Positions 1-9,411 of a stretch of DNA of 64,000 nucleotides are shown here, in pieces (the stretch's first letter is position 1; each line of letters opens with the position of its first letter). This DNA is from Tenuifilum thalassicum. Its GTDB lineage: Bacteria; Bacteroidota; Bacteroidia; Bacteroidales; Tenuifilaceae. The position numbers and the translations under genes are program-made. The DNA is taken from positions 2,030,581 to 2,094,580 of the forward strand of contig NZ_CP041345.1 in assembly GCF_013265555.1 (NCBI RefSeq), given 5' to 3'. The notes under the pieces are model-generated. The model was not told the DNA's origin. It ran no database searches and saw only the letters and a list, made by a program, of their open reading frames with translations.

Positions 1-1
1 A

Positions 2-100
2 CTTAAACCAGGCGAAAGGGTTGTAACTCGTGGAGCCATTTATGTAAAAATGGCACAAAGTTCTGGTGCATTAGATGCTCATTCGGGTCACATTCATTAA
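2..100 (+). CDS. RND efflux periplasmic adaptor, C-terminal end (partial)
   Basis: Only the last 32 codons are in the window; the gene enters from the left edge. The peptide has the LKPGERVVTRGAIYVKM pattern typical of the membrane-proximal end of CusB/HlyD-type adaptors (membrane fusion proteins). It finishes with a short His-bearing tail (DAHSGHIH), as is common in Bacteroidota metal-efflux adaptors. The adaptor would link the inner-membrane RND pump to the outer-membrane TolC channel in the periplasm. It ends 12 bases before the permease start, so the two are almost certainly co-transcribed. The family call rests on this short tail plus the neighbours. Confidence 0.75.
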   Translation, partial: LKPGERVVTRGAIYVKMAQSSGALDAHSGHIH

Positions 101-112
101 ATCGTTACGGCT

Positions 113-3100
113 ATGCTTGATAGGATAATAAAATTTTCGCTAAATAATAAGTACTTAATACTAGTAAGCACTTTAGTGCTTATTCTTGTTGGGCTACGTA
201 CGGTATCGACTATGGATATCGACGTGTTCCCAGACCTAACTGCGCCAACGGTGGTTGTATTGACCGATGCGCATGGTATGGCAGCCGAAGAGGTTGAACG
301 GCTAGTTACCTTTCCCATTGAAACTGCTGTAAACGGAGCAACCGATGTTCGACGTGTACGCTCGGTTTCGGCGCAAGGATTCTCTTTTGTTTGGGTTGAA
401 TTTGATTGGGGTGCCGATATTTTTAAAGCACGACAGATTGTTAGCGAAAAGCTAATAAACGTATCCCAACAAATGCCAATGGGAGTTGGACAGCCAATGC
501 TTGCCCCACAGAGCAGCGTTATGGGAGAAATCTTTTTTGTTGGTTTACAAGCCGACAGCACAAGCATGATGGAGCTACGCACCTTGGCTGAGTGGACCGT
601 AAAACCGTTAATTCTTGCTACTGGTGGAGTTTCGCAGGTTACCATTATTGGAGGGGATTACAAGCAATATCAAGTTGTTGCCAATCCAACACGAATGCTT
701 CACCTTGGAATATCGATGCACGAGCTGGTGGAGGCCTGCAAGTATATCAGCCTAAACTCAAACGCAGTTAACATTCGCGAATACGGGAATGAATATGTAG
801 TTCGTGGAATTGCACGAACAGCCGATATTGAACAGCTTGGGCAAACACTTGTTACCACTAGAAATGGCTTACCAGTAAAGGTTAGCGATGTGGCAGATAT
901 TAAAATTGGAGCTGCTCCTAAAATGGGATACGCATCGTTTAACGCTTCGCCTGCAGTTATTCTTGCCATCTCAAAACAGCCCAATATCAACACGCTTGAG
1001 GTTACTAAAAAGATTGAAGAAAACCTCGAAAACCTAAAAAAATCGCTACCAGCAGATGTAAAACTCGATACAAAGATTTTTCGTCAGGCCGATTTTATTG
1101 AGCGGTCAGTTGGAAACGTACAACAAGCCCTAATTGAGGGAGCAATATTTGTCTCCATCATTCTTTTTCTTTTTCTAGGTAGTTTCCGAACTACCATAAT
1201 CTCTCTTCTTGCCATCCCCCTTTCTCTTCTTGCCACATTTGTGGTTATGAAACTATTGGGATTAAACATCAACACCATGAGCTTAGGCGGCATGGCCATT
1301 GCCATAGGTTCACTTGTTGATGATGCCATTATTGACGTGGAAAACGTATATAAGCGACTAAGGCAAAACCGGCTGAAGCCTAAAGAGGAACGATTATCGT
1401 CATTTTCTATTGTTTTTGAGGCCTCACGTGAGATTAGAGCATCAATTATGAATGCTACACTTATTATAATAGTTGCCTTTGTGCCCCTATTCTTCCTTAG
1501 CGGGATGGAAGGTCGCATGCTTAAACCACTTGGAATTTCGTTTATAGTTTCGCTTTTCATGTCGCTACTTGTAGCCATGACACTTACTCCAGTTCTTGCT
1601 CGCATGTTATTAACTGGCGATAAGTACTTGAAACGAAACGAAAAGGAGAAATGGCTTGTTATCAAGTTACGTAATTGGTACGAAAGGTCACTTACCAAAG
1701 CGCTAAATCACAAGTGGAGCGTGATAAGTTCTGCCCTTATCCTATTGATAGCATCAGTAATCCTGCTTAGTGGTATGGGACGTAACTTTTTGCCAGAGTT
1801 TAACGAGGGCTCTCTAACGCTCTCGGTAGTTACACCACCAGGGACATCACTTGACGAGACTCATAAAGTTGGTTACTATATTGAAAAGCAACTACTAGCT
1901 ATACCTGAAGTTATTTCAACTGCTCGAAGGACAGGTAGAGGGGAGCTTGACGAACACTCACAGGCAACCAATAGCTCAGAGATAGATGTAAACTACCAGC
2001 TAAAAGAACGTAGCAACGACGAATTCCTGGCAGATGTTCGCGCAACACTTGCACGCATACCTGGTATTGCTGTTACTGTTGGCCAACCGTTAGGCCATCG
2101 AATCGACCATATGCTATCAGGTACAAGGGCTAGTATTGCCATAAAACTTTTTGGCGACGACCTGAGCAGGTTATATTCACTTGGCAATCAGATTAAATCT
2201 GAGATTATTGGTATAGAGGGCCTGGTTGACGTTAACGTTGAGCAGCAGGTTGAAGTACCACAAATACAGATTAGAGCCAATAGGGCTATGCTAGCCGAGT
2301 ATGGTATTAGCATAGAAGAATTTAACGAGTTTATTGATATGGTTCTTGGTGGGGAAAAACTTGCAGATATCTATGAGGGTCAACAACGTTTCGACTTGGT
2401 GGTTCGATTAGACTCAAGCTATACATCCACTATTGATGGGTTAAAATCGGTTTTAATCGATTCGCCCACACACGGGAAGGTTCCTCTTGAACAGGTTGCC
2501 GAAGTAGTTTCGGTTACCGGGCCTAACACCATAAGCCGAGAGAATGTTCAGCGTAAGCTTGTTATTTCGGCCAATGTGGCCCAACGCGACCTGCGCAGTG
2601 TAGTAAATGACATCAAAAGAACTGTAGAGGATAAAATCTCGTTTCCCGAGGGTTATAGAATTGAGTATGGCGGTCAGTTTGAAAGTGAGGCCCGCGCTTC
2701 ACGTACACTTATGATTGCCTCATTAATATCTATCCTGGTAATTTTCATGTTACTTGTGGTAGAATTTCGTAACTTTGGTTTAGCAGGAATTATTCTGCTT
2801 AATTTGCCCTTAGCCCTTATTGGTGGAGTTTTTGCCATTTGGATTACATCAGGTGTAATAAGTATTCCTGCAATTATTGGATTTATTTCGTTATTCGGAA
2901 TAGCTACACGTAATGGTATTTTACTAATATCTAACTATATTCGACATCATAAAATGGGAGTAGATATCCAGGAAGGAGTTATACAAGGGTCATCGGACAG
3001 GTTAAATGCAATTCTAATGACAGCATTAACCGCTGCCCTAGCCCTAATTCCTCTTGCGTTTAAGGGGCATCTTTCTGGTAACGAAATTCAAAGTCCAATG

Positions 3101-3220
3101 GCAAAAGTAATTTTGGGAGGCCTACTAACATCTACATTTTTAAACATTTACATTATCCCAATTGTTTATACCATGTTTGTTAAAAACAAAAAAGTTAAAT
3201 ACGATGATATTGAGGACTAA
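113..3220 (+). CDS. CusA/CzcA-type heavy-metal RND efflux permease
   Basis: This is a 1035-residue inner-membrane proton-driven pump of the RND superfamily, matching the usual 1020-1050 residues. After the first membrane helix comes the HME-type segment DIDVFPDLTAPTV (about residues 35-47). Two large periplasmic loops separate two six-helix bundles. The charged TM4 segment GSLVDDAIIDVEN has the acidic pair D403/D404 expected of the proton relay. With the adaptor (gap 12 bases) and the TolC gene (overlap 17 bases) it forms a complete tripartite efflux system. The family exports Cu/Ag or Zn/Co/Cd ions. The exact metal cannot be read from the sequence, and some Bacteroidota homologues are only annotated as generic RND permeases. 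Confidence 0.93.
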   Translation: MLDRIIKFSLNNKYLILVSTLVLILVGLRTVSTMDIDVFPDLTAPTVVVLTDAHGMAAEEVERLVTFPIETAVNGATDVRRVRSVSAQGFSFVWVEFDWGADIFKARQIVSEKLINVSQQMPMGVGQPMLAPQSSVMGEIFFVGLQADSTSMMELRTLAEWTVKPLILATGGVSQVTIIGGDYKQYQVVANPTRMLHLGISMHELVEACKYISLNSNAVNIREYGNEYVVRGIARTADIEQLGQTLVTTRNGLPVKVSDVADIKIGAAPKMGYASFNASPAVILAISKQPNINTLEVTKKIEENLENLKKSLPADVKLDTKIFRQADFIERSVGNVQQALIEGAIFVSIILFLFLGSFRTTIISLLAIPLSLLATFVVMKLLGLNINTMSLGGMAIAIGSLVDDAIIDVENVYKRLRQNRLKPKEERLSSFSIVFEASREIRASIMNATLIIIVAFVPLFFLSGMEGRMLKPLGISFIVSLFMSLLVAMTLTPVLARMLLTGDKYLKRNEKEKWLVIKLRNWYERSLTKALNHKWSVISSALILLIASVILLSGMGRNFLPEFNEGSLTLSVVTPPGTSLDETHKVGYYIEKQLLAIPEVISTARRTGRGELDEHSQATNSSEIDVNYQLKERSNDEFLADVRATLARIPGIAVTVGQPLGHRIDHMLSGTRASIAIKLFGDDLSRLYSLGNQIKSEIIGIEGLVDVNVEQQVEVPQIQIRANRAMLAEYGISIEEFNEFIDMVLGGEKLADIYEGQQRFDLVVRLDSSYTSTIDGLKSVLIDSPTHGKVPLEQVAEVVSVTGPNTISRENVQRKLVISANVAQRDLRSVVNDIKRTVEDKISFPEGYRIEYGGQFESEARASRTLMIASLISILVIFMLLVVEFRNFGLAGIILLNLPLALIGGVFAIWITSGVISIPAIIGFISLFGIATRNGILLISNYIRHHKMGVDIQEGVIQGSSDRLNAILMTALTAALALIPLAFKGHLSGNEIQSPMAKVILGGLLTSTFLNIYIIPIVYTMFVKNKKVKYDDIED

Positions 3221-4391
3221 AATAATTGGTCTACTACTGATTTTAGCTGTAGCAGACATCTCTCACGCCCAAAATAGTTTCCAAGCTATTTTACAACAGA
3301 TAGACACAAACAACCTGGCATTAAAAGTTTATCGGCAGCAACTTGAAGCCGATAAACTTGCAAGCCGAATTGGGCTATCACCAAGCAATCCTCAAGCCGA
3401 AGTAATTTACCAATGGGGTAGCCCTGTTGACATAGGCAACAAAACCACAATTAGCATAACTCAGGAGTTCGATTTTCCAACAGCTTATATTTATAAGTCA
3501 AAGCTAGCAAAAGGTTCAGAAAATTCTTATCAACACGAATATTCTATTAAACGTGCCGAGGTTCTTCAAAATGCATCAAGAGTATATGCCGATATAGTAT
3601 ATTACAACGCATTGGTTGCAGAACTACAGCGCCAGTACAAAAGTGCTGAAATAATTGCACACTCGCTAGAACGAAAGTTTGAGGTTGGAGAGCAAAACAT
3701 AATTCCTTCAACACAAGCAAAACTAGTTATGCAAGAGCTGAGTTCTCGTCTTGAACAGATTAAAATGGAACGGCTGGCACTAAGAGACGAACTCACAGCA
3801 CTTAATGGGGGTATTCCAATAGAAGTTACCGATTCGACAATGCTGCTTCCAGAACTGCCTGAATCGTTTGAAGCCTGGTATGGTAAAACCGAACAGCTTA
3901 ATCCCGAATTGGCATACTTAAACAACGAAATTGAAAATAGCCGTTTAAGGCTTAGTCTGACCAAATCGGAAAGTTTGCCCACTTTCACATTGGGATATGC
4001 CAGCGAGAAGGTTGTTGGTGAGCGTTTTCAAGGCGTAGTGGCAGGCTTGTCAATTCCTCTTTGGGAAAAGTCTAATACCATTAAGCATGCAAAGGCTAAC
4101 CAACGGTACGTGCAACTTGCTAAGGATGAGTACACATTTACCTACCGGCAGCAAGCCCAACGTCTTTATAACAAGGCAACCAGCCTAAACAAGCTAATAT
4201 TGGAGTTGGAGCAAACCATTAAACAATACGACATAACCTCGAAACTAAAGCTTGCACTCGAAAAAGGCGAAATCTCAGTAGTTGAGTATTACAGTGAGCT
4301 TAATAGCTACAACGCAATCAGAGAAAGGCTGCTGGAGGTTCAGCATGAATATCTTTTAACATACATCGAGCTAAATAGATTTGTATACTAA
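3204..4391 (+). CDS. TolC-family outer-membrane efflux protein
   Basis: The product is a 395-residue outer-membrane channel component. I use the ATG at 3204, 42 bases inside the longest frame, because it gives a clean signal peptide (ILRTKIIGLLLILAVADISHA, then QNS). It also overlaps the permease stop by 17 bases, a normal coupled arrangement. The rest is long alpha-helical stretches (about residues 40-200 and 240-390) in the repeated OEP layout. Motifs such as GLSIPLWEKSN near residue 285 are typical of CusC/CzcC-like proteins in Bacteroidota. It is the outer-membrane exit duct of the efflux system encoded just upstream. Substrate is inferred only from the partner permease. Confidence 0.9.
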   Translation: MILRTKIIGLLLILAVADISHAQNSFQAILQQIDTNNLALKVYRQQLEADKLASRIGLSPSNPQAEVIYQWGSPVDIGNKTTISITQEFDFPTAYIYKSKLAKGSENSYQHEYSIKRAEVLQNASRVYADIVYYNALVAELQRQYKSAEIIAHSLERKFEVGEQNIIPSTQAKLVMQELSSRLEQIKMERLALRDELTALNGGIPIEVTDSTMLLPELPESFEAWYGKTEQLNPELAYLNNEIENSRLRLSLTKSESLPTFTLGYASEKVVGERFQGVVAGLSIPLWEKSNTIKHAKANQRYVQLAKDEYTFTYRQQAQRLYNKATSLNKLILELEQTIKQYDITSKLKLALEKGEISVVEYYSELNSYNAIRERLLEVQHEYLLTYIELNRFVY

Positions 4392-4407
4392 CGTTAACTT
4401 TTGAGTA

Positions 4408-4842
4408 ATGGCAGAACGTAAAACCATACCAACTAATAAAGATGTTTACGAATTTATTAGAGAGTTTGCCAATAACGAGCAAAAGTATAACGATAGTTTG
4501 GAATTAGTCAAGCTAATGAAAGAGGTTACCGGCTGTGAACCAAAAATGTGGGGACCTTCAATTGTTGGTTTTGGCAAGCATCTGTACAAAACCACCAACA
4601 GCAAACAAGAAGGCGAAATGTTTTTAGTAGGTTTTTCGCCTCGAAAAGCGGCCATATCGCTTTATGTTTACACAGGAAAATCGGAACACGAGCACCTACT
4701 GGCAAACCTAGGAAAGTTTAAGAAAGGAAAGGCTTGCATTTATATCAATAAACTTTCCGACATAAATTTGCAACAGCTAAAACAACTGATGAACGAAACG
4801 GTTAAATACAAAAAATCTCAAAATGAAGAAAATAAGAATTGA
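4408..4842 (+). CDS. DUF1801 (YdhG-like) protein
   Basis: A 144-residue cytoplasmic protein with the DUF1801/YdhG pattern: MWGPSIVGFGKHLYK followed by FLVGFSPRKAAISLYVYTG and a C-terminal K-G-KACIYINKLSDI segment. Members are small single-domain proteins of unknown biochemical function, often annotated as iron-chaperone-like from structural similarity to frataxin. It starts 16 bases after the TolC stop and its end overlaps the next start by 20 bases, so it probably rides on the efflux operon transcript. A link to metal homeostasis is inferred from context only. Confidence 0.8.
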   Translation: MAERKTIPTNKDVYEFIREFANNEQKYNDSLELVKLMKEVTGCEPKMWGPSIVGFGKHLYKTTNSKQEGEMFLVGFSPRKAAISLYVYTGKSEHEHLLANLGKFKKGKACIYINKLSDINLQQLKQLMNETVKYKKSQNEENKN

Positions 4843-5320
4843 GTTCAAATGGGCAGTTATATTTACGTTGGTAGCATTACTTTGGATGCTACTTGAAAAG
4901 TTAAGTGGACTGCACGGAAAATACATTGATTATCATATGTATTTGACAAATCTATTTGCCATTCCTGCTATAATAGTAATGGTTATGGCTTTACGCGATA
5001 AGAAAAACACCTACTATGGAGGGGTGATGAGCTATACACAAGGATTAATCTCGGGAATTGTTCTTTCGGCGTTTATAGCTTTACTTAGCCCATTAGCACA
5101 ATGGATAACAACTTATGTGATTACGCCAGAATATTTTCCAAACGTTATTAAACGCTCTGTTGAACTTGGCTTTTATAAATCAATTGAAGAGGCACAGGCA
5201 TATTTTAACTATAAGAACTATGCCATTCAAGGTGCGATATGGTCATTAATCATGGGAATTGTCACTACTGCTATAGCCATGATTTTCATTAGAAGTAAGA
5301 AAAGTGCAGAGAATAAATAG
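4823..5320 (+). CDS. DUF4199 membrane protein
   Basis: A 165-residue integral membrane protein with four predicted helices, at about residues 9-25, 37-57, 69-95 and 130-155. It fits DUF4199, a Bacteroidota-restricted family of unknown function; the GGVMSYTQGLISGIVLS segment is characteristic. The ATG overlaps the end of the DUF1801 gene by 20 bases, implying translational coupling. A rho-independent terminator follows 24 bases after the stop, so this is the last gene of the efflux transcript. No substrate or activity can be proposed. Confidence 0.78.
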   Translation: MKKIRIEFKWAVIFTLVALLWMLLEKLSGLHGKYIDYHMYLTNLFAIPAIIVMVMALRDKKNTYYGGVMSYTQGLISGIVLSAFIALLSPLAQWITTYVITPEYFPNVIKRSVELGFYKSIEEAQAYFNYKNYAIQGAIWSLIMGIVTTAIAMIFIRSKKSAENK

Positions 5321-5345
5321 CGATTAGAAAATGGCTACAAAATAG

Positions 5346-5372
5346 CGCTCACCATATGGTGGGCGTTTTTTC
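5346..5372 (+). terminator. rho-independent terminator after the efflux operon
   Basis: Eight-base stem CGCTCACC / GGTGGGCG (one G-T wobble) with an ATAT loop, followed directly by a run of T. It lies between the DUF4199 stop and the promoter of the next gene. Confidence 0.85.
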
Positions 5373-5420
5373 TTTAACAAGGTTTTTAGCTATTCCAGTT
5401 TTAAACCAACCGAAAAATTT

Positions 5421-5428
5421 TATCTTTG
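5421..5428 (+). promoter_or_regulatory. Bacteroidota -7 box TATCTTTG
   Basis: Matches the Bacteroidota sigma-ABfr -7 consensus TAnnTTTG and sits 20 bases before the ABC gene ATG, just after the preceding terminator. The -33 element is not clear. Confidence 0.55.
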
Positions 5429-5447
5429 CTTAACCAAACCTAAAAAA

Positions 5448-8400
5448 ATGAGCGAGTCGCTGCTCGATGCACTTATTAAGCTTTTTGCCATTTTGGTTAA
5501 TATCGAGAGCAAAGCCGATAATGGTTTTGCTATCGAAGTGCTCGACGATTATCTTCATCACGATTTTAGCACCGAGCAGGCCAAAGTATTTATCGACAGG
5601 TTTACTAACTTTGGCATAAGCTACCGCAAAGAGCTTGAGGATGTTTCCCTAGACCGCTACACCGAATCGCCAATAGTTCATGGAATTATTGACGCCATTA
5701 ACCACGAGTTTGAACAACATCAAAAGGTTTGGTTGGTACTTCAACTTTTAGAATTTCTGGCCGATAGCAAACTCACCACAACCGACAGGTTAGAGTTTGC
5801 ACAAAGAGTAGCAAACCAATTTAACATTAGCGATTTTGAATTCAAAAATGGTCGCGATTTTATTTTAAGTGAGTCGCCAGGTCAGATTCCATGGAACCAA
5901 CAGGTTCTGCTTATCAGTCCCGAAAAGGATAACCCGATACCAGAAATTAAGCATCTGGTTAACGAAAGGTTAAAGGGACAAATATATGTGCTTCGTATAG
6001 CAAGCACCAATACGCTACTTGTAAAATACTTTGGCGAGGCTGAACTTTTCATGAATAGCCGGGTTTTAAAACCTGGCAGAACTTACCTCTTTGGGCCTGG
6101 AGCGGTTATTCGTGGACAGCGTATATCGCCAGTATACTATAGCAAGATAGTTTCTCTATTTATTCAAAACCCAGGGAAACCGTTTGTATCGATTGTTGTA
6201 AAAGATATTGAATACAAACACAAAGGAAGTCGCAATGGCATATATCCATTCTCCTTTTCGGCATATTCTGGCCAACTTGTTGGCATAATGGGAGGAAGTG
6301 GAGTAGGAAAATCAACACTTATTAATTTACTAAATGGCAATTTAAAACCCGCGGCAGGTAATGTTTACATAAATGGTTATGATGTTCATACCCGTAAAGA
6401 TGAGCTCGAAGGTGTAATCGGATACGTACCGCAAGACGATTTGCTAGTTGAGGAACTTACTGTCTTCCAAAATCTTTACTACAACGCTCTGTTCTGTTTC
6501 AGCAACTTAAGTAAGAAGGAGATTATTGAACTAGTTGACAACACCCTTGTAGAGTTCGATTTGGTTGAAGCACGCGATTTGAAGGTTGGCAACCCGCTAA
6601 ACAAATATATAAGTGGCGGACAACGAAAGCGCCTAAACATTGCCATGGAGCTAATGCGAGAACCCTCAGTACTTTTTGTCGATGAACCCACTTCAGGCCT
6701 TTCATCGCTCGATGCAGAACGTATAATGCTCCTACTTCGAAAGCAAACCTTTAAGGGGAAGGTTGTAATTACAAACATTCATCAGCCATCATCCGATATT
6801 TTTAAAATTTTCGATAAGATAATTGTGCTTGACCATGGCGGCAGGCCAATATTCCAAGGCAACCCCATGGACGCCGTTGTTTACTTTAAGCGCATGGCAA
6901 ACTTCCTTAAACCCGATGAAAGCGAATGCATAACATGCGGAAATGTAAACACCGACATCATCCTTAGAATAGTTGAGGCTCGCGTAGTTAACGAATATGG
7001 CCGTTTAACCCGTAAACGAAAACGCTCGGCAAGGGAATGGTATGAACTCTACCTAAAGAACATTCAAAGCAGACTTATTATTCCTGCTCCTGCTTGTGAA
7101 TCGCCTCTCCCACCAAACGACTTTAACATACCGTCGAAACGTAAACAGATTTGGATTTATTTCAAACGTAACATACGGAGCAAACTTGCCAATGCTCAGT
7201 TCATGAATATTAGCATTTTGGCTTCGCCAATACTTGCGGTTATTATTAGCTTTTTCTCAAAATATATTCATGGCACATTAACCAATCCTAACGCCTATAT
7301 ATTTAGCGAGAACGATAACATTCCAAGTTTTATCTTTATGAGTGTGGTTGCCATGCTGTTTCTTGGCTTAACCATTAGCGCTGAAGAAATTATTAGCGAC
7401 CGACGCATTCTATTCCGTGAAAAATTTCTCAACCTAAGCTACTTTAGCTATATCAACTCAAAGCTGGTAATTCTTTCAATGTTTGCTGCCATACAATCAT
7501 TTCTATTCGTACTTATATCGACACATATTCTTGAAATCCAGGGAATGTTTTGGCACTACTGGCTTATCCTTTTCTCAACCTCGTTTTGTGCAAGTATGAT
7601 TGGTCTTAACCTTTCTGCAGCTCTCAATTCAGTTGTAGCAATTTATGTGATGATTCCCCTAATTCTAGTACCTCAACTCATGTTTAGCGGAGTAGTTATT
7701 AGCTACAATAAGCTTCATAAAAGCTTATCGCATCCTGAATATGTTCCATTTATTGGAGATTTAATGCCTAGCCGATGGGCATACGAAGCGCTTTGTGTTT
7801 ACCAATTTAGCGCAAACGAGTATAACAAGAACTTCTTTTTTACCAACATGGAAATCAGCAACAATAACTACAATGCTACCTTGCTAATTCCCAAACTCAT
7901 TTCGCTTTTGAACGAGACTGAGTCAGATATATTAGTCAATAAAACAAATCCACACACAATAAAGAAACTCGCTATTGTTCAAAATGAGATTAGAAGGCTA
8001 AAGGAAAACTATCCAATCCGAGGTTTTGAGTACCCAAACCCCGATATGCTTGATATCAATAACACAACGCCACAATACATTTCAAAGTCAATAGGAAAAC
8101 TTGATACTTTAAAAATGCACTTTAACGCAAAATATCGTAGGAGTGTTGAAAAGCGCGATGATATTGCTACCAAATTATCACAACGGTTGGAAGGCACCTC
8201 TACTCTTTTCGACCTTAAACGGAAACATCATAATAATGCTCTGGAGACATTGGTTACCAACCGTAACGATTTAACTAAAATTGTTGAGCACAACAATCGG
8301 TTAATAAGACGTTACGAGCCTATATGCGCTCTACCTAATTCTAAAAGCGGAAGAGCTCATTTTTACTCATACTATAAAGCATTAGGGAACAGGCTCATAC

Positions 8401-8555
8401 CAACCTACTGGTTTAATCTTTTTGTACTTTGGATTATGTCAGGTATACTTTACCTTACACTATGGAGCGATATCTTCAGGATAGTAAATAGATTTGTGGA
8501 ACGTTTACGTTTCCGTAAGCTTACCGAAAGAATTTCACGCTATCTACCTTCGTAA
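5448..8555 (+). CDS. ABCG-like ABC transporter, fused ATPase and permease
   Basis: A 1035-residue half-transporter of the layout common in Bacteroidota. Residues 1-250 are an N-terminal region with an acidic TerB-like start and a beta-rich segment before the ATPase. The ATPase has Walker A GGSGVGKST (about 281-289), signature SGGQRKRL (about 389) and Walker B VLFVDEPTSGL (about 407). An ABC-2/ABCG membrane domain follows, with about five helices between residues 580 and 770. A long hydrophilic insert (about 800-970) and a final helix near 985-1010 complete it. The ATPase-before-membrane order is that of eukaryotic ABCG proteins. Substrate is unknown. It stands alone between a terminator and a gene-free stretch. 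Confidence 0.9.
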   Translation: MSESLLDALIKLFAILVNIESKADNGFAIEVLDDYLHHDFSTEQAKVFIDRFTNFGISYRKELEDVSLDRYTESPIVHGIIDAINHEFEQHQKVWLVLQLLEFLADSKLTTTDRLEFAQRVANQFNISDFEFKNGRDFILSESPGQIPWNQQVLLISPEKDNPIPEIKHLVNERLKGQIYVLRIASTNTLLVKYFGEAELFMNSRVLKPGRTYLFGPGAVIRGQRISPVYYSKIVSLFIQNPGKPFVSIVVKDIEYKHKGSRNGIYPFSFSAYSGQLVGIMGGSGVGKSTLINLLNGNLKPAAGNVYINGYDVHTRKDELEGVIGYVPQDDLLVEELTVFQNLYYNALFCFSNLSKKEIIELVDNTLVEFDLVEARDLKVGNPLNKYISGGQRKRLNIAMELMREPSVLFVDEPTSGLSSLDAERIMLLLRKQTFKGKVVITNIHQPSSDIFKIFDKIIVLDHGGRPIFQGNPMDAVVYFKRMANFLKPDESECITCGNVNTDIILRIVEARVVNEYGRLTRKRKRSAREWYELYLKNIQSRLIIPAPACESPLPPNDFNIPSKRKQIWIYFKRNIRSKLANAQFMNISILASPILAVIISFFSKYIHGTLTNPNAYIFSENDNIPSFIFMSVVAMLFLGLTISAEEIISDRRILFREKFLNLSYFSYINSKLVILSMFAAIQSFLFVLISTHILEIQGMFWHYWLILFSTSFCASMIGLNLSAALNSVVAIYVMIPLILVPQLMFSGVVISYNKLHKSLSHPEYVPFIGDLMPSRWAYEALCVYQFSANEYNKNFFFTNMEISNNNYNATLLIPKLISLLNETESDILVNKTNPHTIKKLAIVQNEIRRLKENYPIRGFEYPNPDMLDINNTTPQYISKSIGKLDTLKMHFNAKYRRSVEKRDDIATKLSQRLEGTSTLFDLKRKHHNNALETLVTNRNDLTKIVEHNNRLIRRYEPICALPNSKSGRAHFYSYYKALGNRLIPTYWFNLFVLWIMSGILYLTLWSDIFRIVNRFVERLRFRKLTERISRYLPS

Positions 8556-8928
8556 GGTTAAAGGTTAAAGGTTAAAGGATAAAGGATAAAGTTCAATGTT
8601 CAAGATTTCAGATTTGTCAGGCGAAGACGGATAAAAGGCGTTAAACGTTAATCGTTAAGGGTTAAACGGAAAAATCTTCCGAATCCTTCCGATTATTTCC
8701 GATTCTTTCCATGTCATTCTTTTAACTTCCTTTAACTTCTCCTAACTTCCTCATATTCTTCCACCAAAGCTGCTTCGACAAGCTCAGCATGACAAGAAAA
8801 TGTTTGTGACTATGTCTGGCGAAGAAGGATAACGAAGAATCTTTAAATTTAACGTTTTAATTAGGCTCAGGCTCTTGGAAAAACTATGCAGCAAATAACT
8901 TCCTCAGAGTGGAGCAACTAATACAGTA
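8556..8928. repeat. Gene-free stretch with a dispersed repeat copy
   Basis: About 370 bases without a supportable gene. It opens with a short tandem array of GGTTAAA/GGATAAA units (8555-8591). A TTCCGAT-rich and a TAACTTCC-rich segment follow (about 8670-8755). Then comes one copy of the dispersed core CTTCGACAAGCTCAGCATGA (8773-8792), which recurs at 22.8-23.5 kb and 46.7-47.5 kb. Confidence 0.75.
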
Positions 8929-9336
8929 CTAAACCACTCCATGTTTTTTGAAATGCTCTTCGTATGCTTTATCGGAATTTGCTATATGGTCTTTTAGCCA
9001 GCTACTTAAAAATCCAAGCAGCTCAGGAATCGCTATTGATTTATTATCGCTAACCTCTTTTTTAATCTCTTGGATTTTCTGTTTAAATGCCTCATGCTCC
9101 TTAATATGCTCTACAGACTCTGGGTAGTTCGTTTGTCTAAAGAAGGTCTCTTCACGGTTGAAATGAAAGTTTGAATATTGCTCAAGTTCGTTTAAAATAT
9201 CGTAAATAACAGCGTTTGCTTTACCTTTACTTATAGAGTCAAAAAGTTTATTTATTGTGTTCAACAGTTTTATATGATCGTCATCAATACTTTTAATTGA
9301 GACACTGTATTTTGGGCTCCACTCAACGATTTTCAT
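8929..9336 (-). CDS. Bacteriohemerythrin
   Basis: A 135-residue four-helix-bundle protein with a non-haem di-iron site that binds O2 reversibly; in bacteria it acts as an O2 carrier or sensor in the cytoplasm. I place the start at the ATG giving MKIVEWSP, eight codons inside the longest frame, because hemerythrins typically begin at this I-x-W motif. All seven iron ligands are visible: H21, H58, E62, H77, H81, H117 and D122. It lies 75 bases downstream of the response-regulator gene on the same strand and may share its transcript. No fused signalling domain is present. Confidence 0.93.
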   Translation of the reverse strand: MKIVEWSPKYSVSIKSIDDDHIKLLNTINKLFDSISKGKANAVIYDILNELEQYSNFHFNREETFFRQTNYPESVEHIKEHEAFKQKIQEIKKEVSDNKSIAIPELLGFLSSWLKDHIANSDKAYEEHFKKHGVV

Positions 9337-9411
9337 TTGTAAAACCTTTAAACTCTGCAACTTTTTTACGGGGAAAAGTGGATAAATGTTATAGATAGAT
9401 TTTACATAAAA

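Noticed and set aside
1084-1698. Open frame of 204 codons opposite the RND permease
   Set aside because: Shadow frame inside a clearly conserved gene; no domain and no promoter.
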